DNA of 64,000 nucleotides from contig NZ_CP084058.1 of the NCBI RefSeq assembly GCF_020215645.1, forward strand, positions 4,774,001 through 4,838,000, given 5' to 3'. The position numbers were made by a program, and so were the translations under genes. Positions 8,109 through 16,647 of this stretch are shown here, piece by piece; positions within the stretch are counted from its first letter, which is position 1; each line of letters opens with the position of its first letter. Source of the DNA: Nonomuraea gerenzanensis. Its GTDB lineage: Bacteria; Actinomycetota; Actinomycetes; Streptosporangiales; Streptosporangiaceae. The notes beneath the pieces were generated by a model, which was not told the origin of the DNA, did no database searches, and saw only the letters and a program-made list of their open reading frames with translations.

Positions 8109-9239
8109 TCAATTCAGGCACTCCCTGCGCAGGCGTTCGGCGTTGCGGAGCAGCCGGGCGATCTCCTCCTGCCCCTCGGCCGGGTCGCGGGACCCGTCGG
8201 CCAGGCCCAGCGCCTCGGCCACCGAGGCGACCCCGCCCAGCTCGTCGCGCACCTGCCGGCCCAGCAGGTCGGAGGCGCCCTCCTGGCGGGCCTCGTCGCG
8301 GCAGAAGAAGCACAGGTCGCAGGTGGACAGGCAGTCGGGCGCGTAGCGGGCGGTGGTCCTGCGCAGCGCGTCGGCCAGCTCGGCCACCGGCCTGGTCGGC
8401 CGGCCGTCCTCGTCGGGCAGCAGGTCGAGGGTGAGGTCGTCGGGCAGCCCGTCGAGCAGCCGGTCGAGCGTGGTCATCCGGGCGAGCTGGCGGCGCAGCA
8501 CCGCGAGCTGCTTGCGCACGTCCACCAGGGTCGCGACCGGCCGGTTGGCGAAGTTCTCCGGGCAGACCAGCACCACGTCGTGGGAGACCTTGGCCGGGTC
8601 GTGGCCCAGCTCCTCCAGCAGGTCGCGCAGGGCCAGCACGTACACCGCCGCCTGCCGCGCGGCCGCCGCCACCGCCGCCGGGTCCGCCTGGCCGTCGATC
8701 ACCGCGAACGACTTGATCTCCACGATGTGGAAGCGCCCGCCGAGCTGGAAGGCCACCACGTCGGGCTCCAGGAAGGCGGTGTGGCCGGCGATCCGCAGGC
8801 TGAGCAGCGGATGGTCGTACAGGGTGCCGGCGTCCTGGCCCTCGCGGGCCGCCCGGTCGAACAGCGCCCTGGTGTGGGCGTGGCGCAGGTGGGCGCCGAC
8901 GTTCTCCACGTCGTGGTAGGACACCTCGGCGACGGGCAGGCCGAGCACCTCGCGCAGCATGCGCAGCAGCTCCGCGCAGCCGTCGGCCTTGACCAGCGCC
9001 TCGAACATGTTGCCGCGCGTGATCGCGAACGGCGACTGGCCGAACGGCGCGGGGAACCCGAGGTGCCGGGCGGCGGCGTCCTTGTCGATGCCGGCGCCGT
9101 CCATGAGGGCGCGGCGGGTGCAGCCGGGGTTCGCGGCCAGCGCCGCGATGGCGCGAGCGTCGTGCGGCTGCTGCGGCGTCGTGCCCCGCAACGCGTCCAG
9201 CCGGTGGACGTGGTCGCCTTCGCGCTTCAAGCCGCTCAC
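8109..9239 (-). CDS. PD-(D/E)XK nuclease with probable Fe-S cluster (Cas4/RecB-like)
   Basis: The 376-aa protein has the RecB-family nuclease signature: Asp160 in FLEPDVV, Glu174-x-Lys176 in VEIKSF, and Gln196-x3-Tyr200 (RQAAVYVLAL). A lone N-terminal cysteine (Cys40 in CTRRAL) pairs with a C-terminal cluster Cys303/307/310/313 (CLSTCDLCFFC), the layout of the 4Fe-4S staple in Cas4 and AddB nucleases. It starts at a GTG overlapping the upstream gene's stop (GTGA). In context it is likely the nuclease of a helicase-nuclease system. No cas1 or cas2 is nearby, so a CRISPR role is unsupported. Confidence 0.8.
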   Translation of the reverse strand: MSGLKREGDHVHRLDALRGTTPQQPHDARAIAALAANPGCTRRALMDGAGIDKDAAARHLGFPAPFGQSPFAITRGNMFEALVKADGCAELLRMLREVLGLPVAEVSYHDVENVGAHLRHAHTRALFDRAAREGQDAGTLYDHPLLSLRIAGHTAFLEPDVVAFQLGGRFHIVEIKSFAVIDGQADPAAVAAAARQAAVYVLALRDLLEELGHDPAKVSHDVVLVCPENFANRPVATLVDVRKQLAVLRRQLARMTTLDRLLDGLPDDLTLDLLPDEDGRPTRPVAELADALRRTTARYAPDCLSTCDLCFFCRDEARQEGASDLLGRQVRDELGGVASVAEALGLADGSRDPAEGQEEIARLLRNAERLRRECLN

Positions 9240-10006
9240 TTCGCGTTCTCCTTCTTGATCGTGCTCAGCGTAGCGGCGCCGAACAGCCGCGCGGCGTCAC
9301 CGAGCTGCGCCGTGGCGCGTTCTGCCAGCTCGGCGCGATCCCGCGTGTCGCGATCGGCGTGCACGCGCAGCTCCGCGCGGGCCGCCTCGACCACCCGCGC
9401 GGGGTCGGGCGGACCGAGCGTGCCGTCGGTGGCACCGGGGATGTTCCTGGCCATCCTGACCAGTAAGCGTTGCGCCCGCTCGTCGTCGGAATCCTGCTCC
9501 GCCACGGCGATGGCGCAGGTCAGGAAGTCGACGCGGGGGCTGAGGGGCCCGACCACCCGCCGTTCCAGCGGCCAGGTGCTGAGCGTGAGCACGCCGCGGG
9601 CGGGGGAGAGGCGGTCGGTGAGTGCGGCGCACAGGTAGTAGGGGCGCCCGAACGGCGCGGAACGGAACGAGCGCTCCTCGTCCCTGCGCAGGCTGGTGAG
9701 CTGGCTGCTGCGGATCGTGCCGCCGAAGAACGCGTCGCTGACGGCCACGATCAGCCGGGGCTGGGCCGCCGCGCCGAGGAAGCGCAACCCCTGGTGCACC
9801 TGCTCGCGCACGGTGACCAGCCGCGGCGGCTCCTCCTTGGCGGCCGGCTGCCCGCCGCTCACCAGGGCGTCCCAGGCGCGCTCGACGCTGCGCAGCTCAG
9901 CGCGCAGAACCCGGGCGGTGGCGCCGTCCCTGACCCGCATCGCCTTGCGCACGCCGGCCCGCAGCTCGTCGATCCGCCGTTCGAGATCGTCCAGCCGGTC
10001 ACTCAT
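9236..10006 (-). CDS. unknown coiled-coil protein, first gene of nuclease-helicase operon
   Basis: I do not recognise this 256-aa protein. Residues 1-45 form a charged amphipathic coiled coil (DDLERRIDELRAGVRKAMRVR), followed by a mixed alpha/beta region containing FFGGTIRSSQLTSLRRDEERSF and FGRPYYLCAAL, and a second helical region at the C-terminus. There is no membrane segment or signal peptide. It appears leaderless and is coupled to the nuclease by a GTGA overlap. By position it may be a recognition or scaffold subunit (inference). Confidence 0.75.
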   Translation of the reverse strand: MSDRLDDLERRIDELRAGVRKAMRVRDGATARVLRAELRSVERAWDALVSGGQPAAKEEPPRLVTVREQVHQGLRFLGAAAQPRLIVAVSDAFFGGTIRSSQLTSLRRDEERSFRSAPFGRPYYLCAALTDRLSPARGVLTLSTWPLERRVVGPLSPRVDFLTCAIAVAEQDSDDERAQRLLVRMARNIPGATDGTLGPPDPARVVEAARAELRVHADRDTRDRAELAERATAQLGDAARLFGAATLSTIKKENAK

Positions 10007-10012
10007 GGCGCG

Positions 10013-10052
10013 ACTGTACCAGCAGTCCCAGTATTTTCCAGTATTTCTGGAA
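10013..10052 (-). promoter_or_regulatory. leaderless promoter with overlapping palindromic operator
   Basis: On the minus strand TACAGT (10018-10013) lies 6 nt before the ATG of the coiled-coil gene. Seventeen nt further upstream is CTGGAA, which is one arm of a palindrome TTCCAG-TATTT-CTGGAA (10036-10052). A CCAGTATTT motif is also directly repeated. An operator on the -35 box suggests repression of the operon. Confidence 0.55.
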
Positions 10053-10090
10053 GAATTGGATCTACATCGTAAAGGCGTCCGGGCCGGTGC

Positions 10091-10768
10091 TCACGCGGGG
10101 ACGGCCACCACCCACGTGCGGTCCTCGGTCAGGAAGCGGTCCAGCCGCAGCCCCTCGGCCTCCAGCGCGGCGGCCAGCTCGCCGTCCGTGAGCCGCTTGG
10201 AGGCGAACGACTGCGTCCACACCCGGTCGTCGCCGTAGGTGTAGCGCATGGTCGCGTGGTAGACGCCGGGCGAGACCTCCTCCACGGCCGCCATGGTGAT
10301 CGAGACGTCGCCGTCCTCGCGGCCCATGCCCGCGTGCCAGCGGTCGTGCGCCTCGGCCGGCATCCACTGGATGAGCACCGCGCCGCCGGGCTTGACGTGG
10401 CGGGCGCAGGCGGCCAGCAGCGCCTGCCTGGCGGCGTCGTCCGCCGTGTTCACCAGCTGGGACGCCAGCATGACCGTGTCGAAACGCTCACCGAGGCGCA
10501 GCTCCTGCACCTGGGCGACCACCGTGCGCGCGCCGCGCACCCTGGCCAGCATCTCCGGCGACTCGTCCACGGCCACCACCTCGAAGCCGAGGTCGATGAG
10601 CGGGTGCGTGACCCGGCCGACTCCCGCGCCCAGCTCCAGCACCGAACCGCCGGGCGGGGTCACCCCGGCGACGATCCCGGGCTCGTCGCCGGCCTCGAGC
10701 ATGCTGTAGAACTCGACGGGGGAGCCGTCGGGAGTGATGGGCCCCGGGCCCGTTCCTGTGTTCCGCAT
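10091..10768 (-). CDS. class I SAM-dependent methyltransferase
   Basis: This 225-aa protein has the Rossmann-like SAM fold: motif I VLELGAGVGRVTHPL (about residues 44-58), the acidic strand VVAVDESPEML, and KPGGAVLIQW. It resembles small-molecule methyltransferases of the Methyltransf_11/25 type. Its 3' end is about 85 bp from the start of the nuclease-helicase operon, but that interval holds the operon's own promoter. The substrate is unknown. Confidence 0.85.
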   Translation of the reverse strand: MRNTGTGPGPITPDGSPVEFYSMLEAGDEPGIVAGVTPPGGSVLELGAGVGRVTHPLIDLGFEVVAVDESPEMLARVRGARTVVAQVQELRLGERFDTVMLASQLVNTADDAARQALLAACARHVKPGGAVLIQWMPAEAHDRWHAGMGREDGDVSITMAAVEEVSPGVYHATMRYTYGDDRVWTQSFASKRLTDGELAAALEAEGLRLDRFLTEDRTWVVAVPA

Positions 10769-10804
10769 ACGTCGAACCTAGCTCCGGGGTGGCGTCGCGG
10801 GCGA

Positions 10805-11359
10805 TCAGTTCCCCGCGGGCTGCATGTCCCGGCCGCCCTGCCTGCCGTCGTCGTGCCGGCCGTCGTCGTGCCTGCCGGTGGTGTCCCGCCTGCCGCCGTC
10901 CCGCCAGGCGCTGTTCTGCTTGCCGTTCTGTCTGCCGCCGTTTCGCCTGCCATCGGCGCCGGCCGGGCGCCGGGCGCGCACGCGCATGCTCAGCAGTGAG
11001 CCGCGCTCGTCGCGTTCGAGCACGACCTCGTCGCACAGGTGCTGGATCACCCAGAGGCCGTAGCCGTGCGAGGCGGTACGGTCCAGGTCGGCCTTGGCGA
11101 GGTGGTCGTGCGTCAGCAGGCCGGCGGGGTCGAGGACGTCCACGACGACGTCGCCGCCGGTGGCGCGCGCGGTCACCGCGCCCGTCTTGCCGCCGTGGTC
11201 GAGCACGTTGGTGACGGCCTCGTTCACCGCCAGCACCAGATCCTCCAGCCGCCGCTCGGGCAGGCCGCAGTGGCGGCCGTGCAGGCGCACCAGATCTCTG
11301 ATCAGGCCGAGGTCGGCCGTGATGGGACACCGTAGTTCGAACTCGAAGACCATGACCAT
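10805..11359 (-). CDS. RsbW-like ATP-binding regulator with repetitive basic tail
   Basis: A GHKL kinase domain is visible: LVLAVNEAVTNVLDHG (N-box), VLDPAG (weak G1) and GYGLWVIQHL (G2). The frame extends upstream to 11554, but that part is low in protein character, and I prefer the start at ATG 11359 (MVMVFEFEL). The last about 45 residues are a low-complexity Gly/Arg/Asn/His tail with short repeats (HDDGRHDDGRQ), unusual for the family. It is divergent from the SpoIIE-type phosphatase, and the pair likely forms a partner-switching module. Confidence 0.8.
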   Translation of the reverse strand: MVMVFEFELRCPITADLGLIRDLVRLHGRHCGLPERRLEDLVLAVNEAVTNVLDHGGKTGAVTARATGGDVVVDVLDPAGLLTHDHLAKADLDRTASHGYGLWVIQHLCDEVVLERDERGSLLSMRVRARRPAGADGRRNGGRQNGKQNSAWRDGGRRDTTGRHDDGRHDDGRQGGRDMQPAGN

Positions 11360-11575
11360 TCTGCCCGCCGAGGGCCGGGGAGGAATCCGCGGGCCCTGTT
11401 CCAGCTTTCCCTGATGGAGATCGGCAAACGTGCGCCTTCCCTCGTCCACCGGCGGTGATGCGTTGGGATCGCTCCCACGGCCGCGCGACGCCCGCCTGGA
11501 CGGTTGCCGAGCGAGCCCGGACAGAGCGCCTCCTAAGCGCATATGTCGGGACAAGGCTTGGTCAAGGGAGGAATC

Positions 11576-11602
11576 ATGGCAGGTCAGCGCCGGTTATCGT
11601 GA
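11576..11602 (+). CDS. possible 8-codon leader ORF with a TTA codon
   Basis: ATG GCA GGT CAG CGC CGG TTA TCG TGA encodes MAGQRRLS and is preceded by a strong AAGGGAGGA at a good distance. It ends 53 nt before the phosphatase start. The sequence GCGCCGGTTATCG inside it is repeated 17 bp further on (11587 and 11604). It may be a regulatory leader peptide, or chance. Confidence 0.3.
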   Translation: MAGQRRLS

Positions 11603-11655
11603 GGCGCCGGTTATCGAGAGGCACGGTGAGGCCCTGAGCACGGACGGGTGGTGAC

Positions 11656-13662
11656 ATGGGCGCATCCGACATGGGGAGAAGAGGGGCGTTCCCCGCGGTC
11701 GCGGTGATCGACGGCGACGGCGTCATGATCGGCTGGACACAGGCCGCCGAGGAGCTCACCGGCTACCCCGCCGCCGCCATCCTCGGCCGCTCCGTCACCA
11801 CCCTCCTCCTGCCCGGCCCCGCCGAGGACGGCTACCCCGAGCCCGGCGGCGACCCGGCCAGGGCCGGGCTGGTGGAGCTGCGGCGGCGCGACGGCGGCAG
11901 GGTCGTCGTCCGCGCCGAGGTGGCCCCGCTCGACACCGCCAGGGCGGGGGAGTCCTGGCTCGTCTCGGCCATCCCGGCCGCCGACGACCTGTCCGGCGGC
12001 ACCGGGTCGCTGCTGGAGTCGCTCATCAGCCGCTTCCCCGTCGCCATGGCCATCTGGGACAGAGACCTGCGCTGCGTCTGGCTGAACACCGCGGCGGAGA
12101 ACCTGGAGAACGTCTTCCCCCACTACCACCTCGGCCGCTCCCTGGCCGACCCCATCCCCGGCCTGGACACCGGGGCCGCGCAGGACGCGATGCGCAGGGT
12201 GCTCGCCGACGGCACCCCCATGATCGACCGCGAGGCCCGCTGGACCTCCCCCGACGGGAGCCAGGAGTGCACGCTGTCCACCTCGCTGTTCCGCCTGGAG
12301 GGCATGGACGGCAGGCCGCTGGGCGTCTGCTCGCTGGCCCTGGACATCAGCCACAGCAGGGCCAGGGACCGCCTGGCCCTGCTGCGCGAGGCCAGCGTGC
12401 GGATCGGCAGCACGCTGGACGTCAGGAAGACCGCGCAGGAGCTGGCCGACCTGGCCGTGCCCGTCCTGGCCGACTACGTGACCGTCGACCTGTCCGAGGC
12501 GACGCTGCCCGACGCCGAGCCCCTGCAGCGGCTGGCCGCCACGGAGGTGAGCGTCCCCGTCTTCCGCCGGGCCGGCGTGGCCTCGGTCCACGAGGGGATC
12601 CCCGAGTCGTTGTGGGCCCTCGGGGAGGCCGTGTTCGTGCCGCCCGACTCCCCGTTCACCCGGGTGCTGGCCACGCGGCGGCCGCACTACGAGGCCGTGC
12701 TCGACACCTCGCCCGGCGGCTGGCTGGGCCAGGACCCCGATCGGGCGCGGATCATCCACGGCACCGGCATGCACACGCTGATCATCGTCCCGCTGGAGGC
12801 GCGCGGCGACATCCTGGGCGTGGCCGTGTTCGTGCGCAACAGTAATCCGGCCGCGTTCACCAGGGACGACCTGCTCCTGGCCGAGGAACTGGTCGCGCGG
12901 GCCGCGCTGAGCCTGGACAACGCGCGCCGGTACACGCGCGAGCGCAACACCGCGCTCGCGCTGCAGCGCGACCTGCTGCCGCGCAACCTGTACGGCGGCG
13001 CCGCCGTCGAGGTGGCCTCCCGCTACCTGCCCTCCGACGTGCACGAGGGCGTCGGCGGCGACTGGTACGACGCCATCCGCCTGCCCGGCGCCCGGATCGC
13101 CCTGGTCGTCGGCGACGTCACCGGGCACGGCGTCAACGCCGCCGCCACCATGGGCCGGCTGCGCACCGCCGTGCGCACCCTGTCGTACCTGGACCTGGGC
13201 CCGCACGAGGTGCTCAGGCACCTCGACCGGCTGGTGGCCGAGGACTCCTGTGACCTCGACCAGGCGGGCGCCACCTGCCTGTACGTCGTCTACGACCCGG
13301 CCACCCGGCGCTGCACGATGGCCGCCGCCGGGCATCCGCCGCCCGCGGTGGTGGCCCCGTCGGGCGAGGTGACGTTCCCCTCGCTGCCCAGCGGCACCCC
13401 GATCGGCCTCGGGCTGGGCGCGTTCGAGTCGCACGACCTGCACCTCGACGCCGGAACCGTGCTCGCCCTCTACACCGACGGCCTGATCGAGACGCGCCAG
13501 GCCGACCTCGACGCCGGCATGGCCAGGCTCGGCACGGCCCTGGCGGGCGCGTCGGCGCTGCCGACGCTGGAGGGCCTGTGCGCCGCCGTAATCGGCGCCA
13601 TCGTGGGCGACGGCCCCGCCGAGGACGACGTCGCCCTGCTCATGGCCCGCACCCGCGCCTGA
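11656..13662 (+). CDS. PAS/GAF-domain SpoIIE-type PP2C phosphatase
   Basis: The 668-aa protein has, in order, two PAS-like domains (about 15-90 and 115-235, with [14 protein letters not shown]), a GAF domain (about 240-420) and a PP2C/SpoIIE catalytic domain (about 440-665). Metal-ligand aspartates appear in [19 protein letters not shown] and AEDDVALL. Such RsbU-like proteins dephosphorylate STAS anti-anti-sigma factors in response to a ligand sensed by PAS or GAF. The divergent RsbW-like gene is its likely opposing kinase. Confidence 0.92.
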   Translation: MGASDMGRRGAFPAVAVIDGDGVMIGWTQAAEELTGYPAAAILGRSVTTLLLPGPAEDGYPEPGGDPARAGLVELRRRDGGRVVVRAEVAPLDTARAGESWLVSAIPAADDLSGGTGSLLESLISRFPVAMAIWDRDLRCVWLNTAAENLENVFPHYHLGRSLADPIPGLDTGAAQDAMRRVLADGTPMIDREARWTSPDGSQECTLSTSLFRLEGMDGRPLGVCSLALDISHSRARDRLALLREASVRIGSTLDVRKTAQELADLAVPVLADYVTVDLSEATLPDAEPLQRLAATEVSVPVFRRAGVASVHEGIPESLWALGEAVFVPPDSPFTRVLATRRPHYEAVLDTSPGGWLGQDPDRARIIHGTGMHTLIIVPLEARGDILGVAVFVRNSNPAAFTRDDLLLAEELVARAALSLDNARRYTRERNTALALQRDLLPRNLYGGAAVEVASRYLPSDVHEGVGGDWYDAIRLPGARIALVVGDVTGHGVNAAATMGRLRTAVRTLSYLDLGPHEVLRHLDRLVAEDSCDLDQAGATCLYVVYDPATRRCTMAAAGHPPPAVVAPSGEVTFPSLPSGTPIGLGLGAFESHDLHLDAGTVLALYTDGLIETRQADLDAGMARLGTALAGASALPTLEGLCAAVIGAIVGDGPAEDDVALLMARTRA

Positions 13663-13665
13663 CGC

Positions 13666-13934
13666 TCACCGGTCGGCCATGGTGCCGTCCTCCAGCCGGC
13701 TGACGGGCAGGTAGGCCCGCCGGTACGGGTACCGTCCGGCCAGGTCGTCGCGGTCATCCACGCCCGGCCCCGGGTGTCGCCCGGATGCGGGCAACCGCCC
13801 GCAGAAGCGGTAGGCGTGCGGCCGTTGAGCGTGGCCTCGCCGAGCCCGTACCCTCCCTGGTCGGTGCGCACGCGCAGCGTCACGAACGTCCGTCCCGGGC
13901 AGGTCATCAGGACCTCGACGTCGGTGATCCTCAT
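13666..13934 (-). pseudogene. internally deleted mannonate dehydratase / RspA-type enolase gene
   Basis: The N-terminal 39 codons from the ATG at 13934 ([20 protein letters not shown]..., then GEATLNGR) match the start of the mannonate dehydratase/RspA group of the enolase superfamily. Within about 40 nt, in another frame, the family's C-terminus appears ([19 protein letters not shown] followed by [13 protein letters not shown]). Roughly 320 residues, including all catalytic residues, are missing. The remnant is about 90 codons against about 400 in the family. The assignment rests on recognising both ends in the right order. Confidence 0.7.
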
Positions 13935-14010
13935 GCCGGCTCCAGAACGCGCACCCCGTACGGCGGCAGCTCCACGACGCTGACCGGGGCGCCGTTCTCG
14001 AGCGCACGGG
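13931..14010 (-). pseudogene. C-terminal remnant of a glycoside-hydrolase-like gene
   Basis: The frame ending [22 protein letters not shown] resembles the last beta strands of the C-terminal domain of many glycoside hydrolases. Its TGA overlaps the ATG of the dehydratase remnant (ATGA), the spacing of an operon. Upstream of about 14010 the frame loses protein character, so only the 3' end survives. The family is an inference. Confidence 0.4.
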
Positions 14011-14294
14011 CGAGCGAAGCGGAACGTCGGCGACCACTCCGCCCCAGGTTTTCGACCCCCAGAGCCAGAACAAGCCCCACCCCGCTTGAACGGCGGCGCT
14101 TTCGAGCGGATCCTAAGCACAAAGTCCGATCATGACGCGTGCGCCCCCCCGGGGCAGCCGCCCGACCATCATGGAGGACGCGTGACACAGGCCGATCACG
14201 CGGTTCACCGGCCGGCGGGCCACCCCGCCCTCCTCGGCCTTCGACGCTGACCACCCCCCGGGACGGGAGCTGTCCCGGCCGCGAAGGAGACCAC

Positions 14295-15467
14295 ATGAGA
14301 ACGGGAACCTGGCTGATCGGCGCACGCGGATCGGTAGCCGTCACGAGCATGATCGGAGCCCTCGCCATCCGCGCCGGCCTGACGCCCCCCACCGGCTGCG
14401 TCCTGGAATCGCCCGCCCTGCGCGAACGCATCCGCCCCGGCGTCGGCGACCTGGTCTTCGGCGGGCACGACGTCACTTCCGTCCCGCTGGAGAAGAAGGC
14501 CGCGGAGCTGGCGGGCTCCGGGGTGGTGCCGGCCGCGCTCGCGCTCGCCGTGAAGGACGACCTGGCCGCCGTCGAGCAGCACGTACGTCCCCTGCCCACC
14601 GCCGACACCCAGGCCGAAACCGCCGGCGCCATCGCCGCCGACCTGGACCGCTTCCGCCGCGAGCACGACCTGGACCGCGTCGTCGTCATCAACGTCTCGA
14701 CCACCGAGCCCGTCCCGCCCCCGCACCCCGCCCACACCTCGCTCGACGAGCTGCGCACCGCCCTGTCCCGCACCTCCTCCTCCACCTCTGCCGACGGCGG
14801 CCCGGTGCTGCCGCCCAGCTCGCTGGCCGCCTACGCCGCGCTGTCCGCCGGCTGCCCGTACGTCGACTTCACCCCGTCCGCGGGCGCCCGCCTGCCCGCG
14901 CTGGACGCGCTCGCCCGCGAGCGTGGCCTCCCGTACGCCGGCCACGACGGCAAAACGGGGGAGACGCTGGTCAAGTCGGTGCTGGCCCCCATGTTCGCCC
15001 AGCGCAACCTCAAGGTACGCACCTGGTCCGGCATCAACCTCCTGGGCGGCGGCGACGGCGCCAACCTCACCCGGCCGGGCGCGAACGCCGCCAAGTCCGC
15101 CAGCAAGCAACGCGTGCTGCCCGAGACGCTCGGCTACCTGCCGCAGGGTGAGACGCGCATCGACTACCTGGAGGACCTGGGGGACTTCAAGACGGCGTGG
15201 GACCTGGTGACGTTCGAGGGGTTCCTGGGCACGGGCATGCGCATGGAGTTCACCTGGCACGGCTGCGACTCCGCGCTCGCGGCGCCCCTCGTCCTGGATC
15301 TGGCCCGGCTGACGGCCGCCGCTCACCGGGCCGGGCGTGCCGGGCCGCTGCCCGAGCTGGCGTTCTTCTTCAAGGATCCGCTGGGCGAGGTGCCGCACGG
15401 GCTGGCCGAACAGTGGCGGCTGCTGTGCGACCTCGTCACCGCCCTCAACCCGGAGCACACCCCGTGA
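14295..15467 (+). CDS. inositol-3-phosphate synthase family protein (first gene of ebo-type operon)
   Basis: This 390-aa protein begins with the NAD-binding TGTWLIGARGSVAVT loop and contains VVVINVSTTEP, GCPYVDFTPS, GHDGKTGETLVKS and NLLGGGDGANL, hallmarks of myo-inositol-1-phosphate synthase-like enzymes. ATG 14295 follows GAAGGAG; the upstream part of the frame is not used. In related actinobacterial ebo clusters an IPS-like gene lies beside the SCO3242-type prenyltransferase, so it probably makes a cyclitol phosphate acceptor for this pathway rather than housekeeping inositol (inference). Confidence 0.88.
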   Translation: MRTGTWLIGARGSVAVTSMIGALAIRAGLTPPTGCVLESPALRERIRPGVGDLVFGGHDVTSVPLEKKAAELAGSGVVPAALALAVKDDLAAVEQHVRPLPTADTQAETAGAIAADLDRFRREHDLDRVVVINVSTTEPVPPPHPAHTSLDELRTALSRTSSSTSADGGPVLPPSSLAAYAALSAGCPYVDFTPSAGARLPALDALARERGLPYAGHDGKTGETLVKSVLAPMFAQRNLKVRTWSGINLLGGGDGANLTRPGANAAKSASKQRVLPETLGYLPQGETRIDYLEDLGDFKTAWDLVTFEGFLGTGMRMEFTWHGCDSALAAPLVLDLARLTAAAHRAGRAGPLPELAFFFKDPLGEVPHGLAEQWRLLCDLVTALNPEHTP

Positions 15468-15643
15468 CCCGGCCCCCCGGGAGCCACGCCTTACGGCCCC
15501 AGCCCCCAGCCGCCGCCCTGATGGCCTCCGCGCCGCCTCGCGACCGGGCAACCTCCCCACCTCCCACCTCTACATGGCCTTCCACCTGCGCCGACGCGAG
15601 CGCGACACACCGTCGTGTGACGGGCGTCACCACCGCCGCGCGA

Positions 15644-15649
15644 TATAGT
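15644..15649 (+). promoter_or_regulatory. possible -10 box upstream of the prenyltransferase
   Basis: TATAGT in an otherwise very GC-rich 217-bp gap, 35 nt before the ATG, leaving room for the GAGAGAGG ribosome site. It could give a second promoter inside the ebo-type cluster. Confidence 0.35.
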
Positions 15650-15684
15650 GCCGCTGGCCGATCCGGGTCGAGAGAGGCTCGTCG

Positions 15685-16647
15685 ATGACCGCGTTGCGGG
15701 ACCTGCTCGAACTCGTCCGAGCACCGGCCGCCCTGTCGGTCCCCGGCGACGTGACCGCGGGCGCCGCGGCCGGGCGCACGCTCGGCCCCCGGACGCTCGG
15801 CCTGGCGTGCTCCTCCGTCTGCCTCTACTGGGCGGGCATGGCCGCCAACGACTGGGCCGACCGCCACCTCGACGCCACCGAACGCCCCGAACGCCCCATC
15901 CCCTCCGGCCGGGTCCGCCCTGGCACGGCCCTGGGCGTGGCGGCCGGGCTCACCGCCGCGGGTCTCACCACCGCCGCGCTCTCCGGTGGCCGCCGGGCCC
16001 TGGCCGTCGCCGTACCCCTGGCGGGGGCGATCTGGGCGTACGACCTGGTCGCCAAGAACACGCGTGCAGGCCCGCTCGTGATGGCGCTGTGCCGCGGTCT
16101 GGACGTGCTGCTGGGCGCGACACCGGCGCCGGCGCCGGCGCCACGCCACCCGGCCGCCGACTCCGCACGAGGCCCGACACCGCGACGTCCGTCCCTCGGC
16201 GACGCTCTGTCCACGACGCTCCCCACCGGGCGCGGCGCCGGGCCATTCGCCGCCCTCCCCGCCGCCCTGACCGTCGCCGCCCACACCTACCTCCTCACCG
16301 ACCTGTCCCGAGGCGAGACCTCCGGCACCACCCGCCACCGCCCGGCCGCCACCCTGACAGGCACCCTCGCCCTGGCCGCCACCACCGCCTACCACCCCTC
16401 AGGCAAGAGCCCCGCACCCGCCGTGCTGGCCGGCTGGTACGCCTCCCAGTTCGCCACCCCCCAGGCCCGGGCCGTCGCCGACCCCTCGGCAGGCCAGGTT
16501 CGCGACGCGGTCACAGCCGGGATCGTCAGCCTCCCCGCGCTCCAGGGCGCCCTGGTCGCCAGGGCGGGCGCGCCCCGGATCGGGCTGGCGCTGGCCGCGG
16601 TGGTGCCGCTGGCCAGGCGGCTGGCCAGGAAGTTGTCCCCGACATGA
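15685..16647 (+). CDS. SCO3242-type UbiA-like prenyltransferase (EboC-like)
   Basis: This 320-aa integral membrane protein has several hydrophobic helices and the UbiA Asp-rich motif NDWADRHLDATERPERPIPSG (N-D-x2-D-x3-D, about residues 54-74), which binds prenyl diphosphate through Mg2+. A Pro/Ala-rich loop of about 35 residues follows LLGAT. By context it is the membrane enzyme of the ebo-type operon. Its stop overlaps the next ATG (ATGA). Confidence 0.88.
   Translation: MTALRDLLELVRAPAALSVPGDVTAGAAAGRTLGPRTLGLACSSVCLYWAGMAANDWADRHLDATERPERPIPSGRVRPGTALGVAAGLTAAGLTTAALSGGRRALAVAVPLAGAIWAYDLVAKNTRAGPLVMALCRGLDVLLGATPAPAPAPRHPAADSARGPTPRRPSLGDALSTTLPTGRGAGPFAALPAALTVAAHTYLLTDLSRGETSGTTRHRPAATLTGTLALAATTAYHPSGKSPAPAVLAGWYASQFATPQARAVADPSAGQVRDAVTAGIVSLPALQGALVARAGAPRIGLALAAVVPLARRLARKLSPT

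Noticed and set aside
8109..9239. Cas4 nuclease of a CRISPR system
   Set aside because: The motif set fits, but no repeat-spacer array, cas1 or cas2 lies nearby; the partner is an SF1 helicase.
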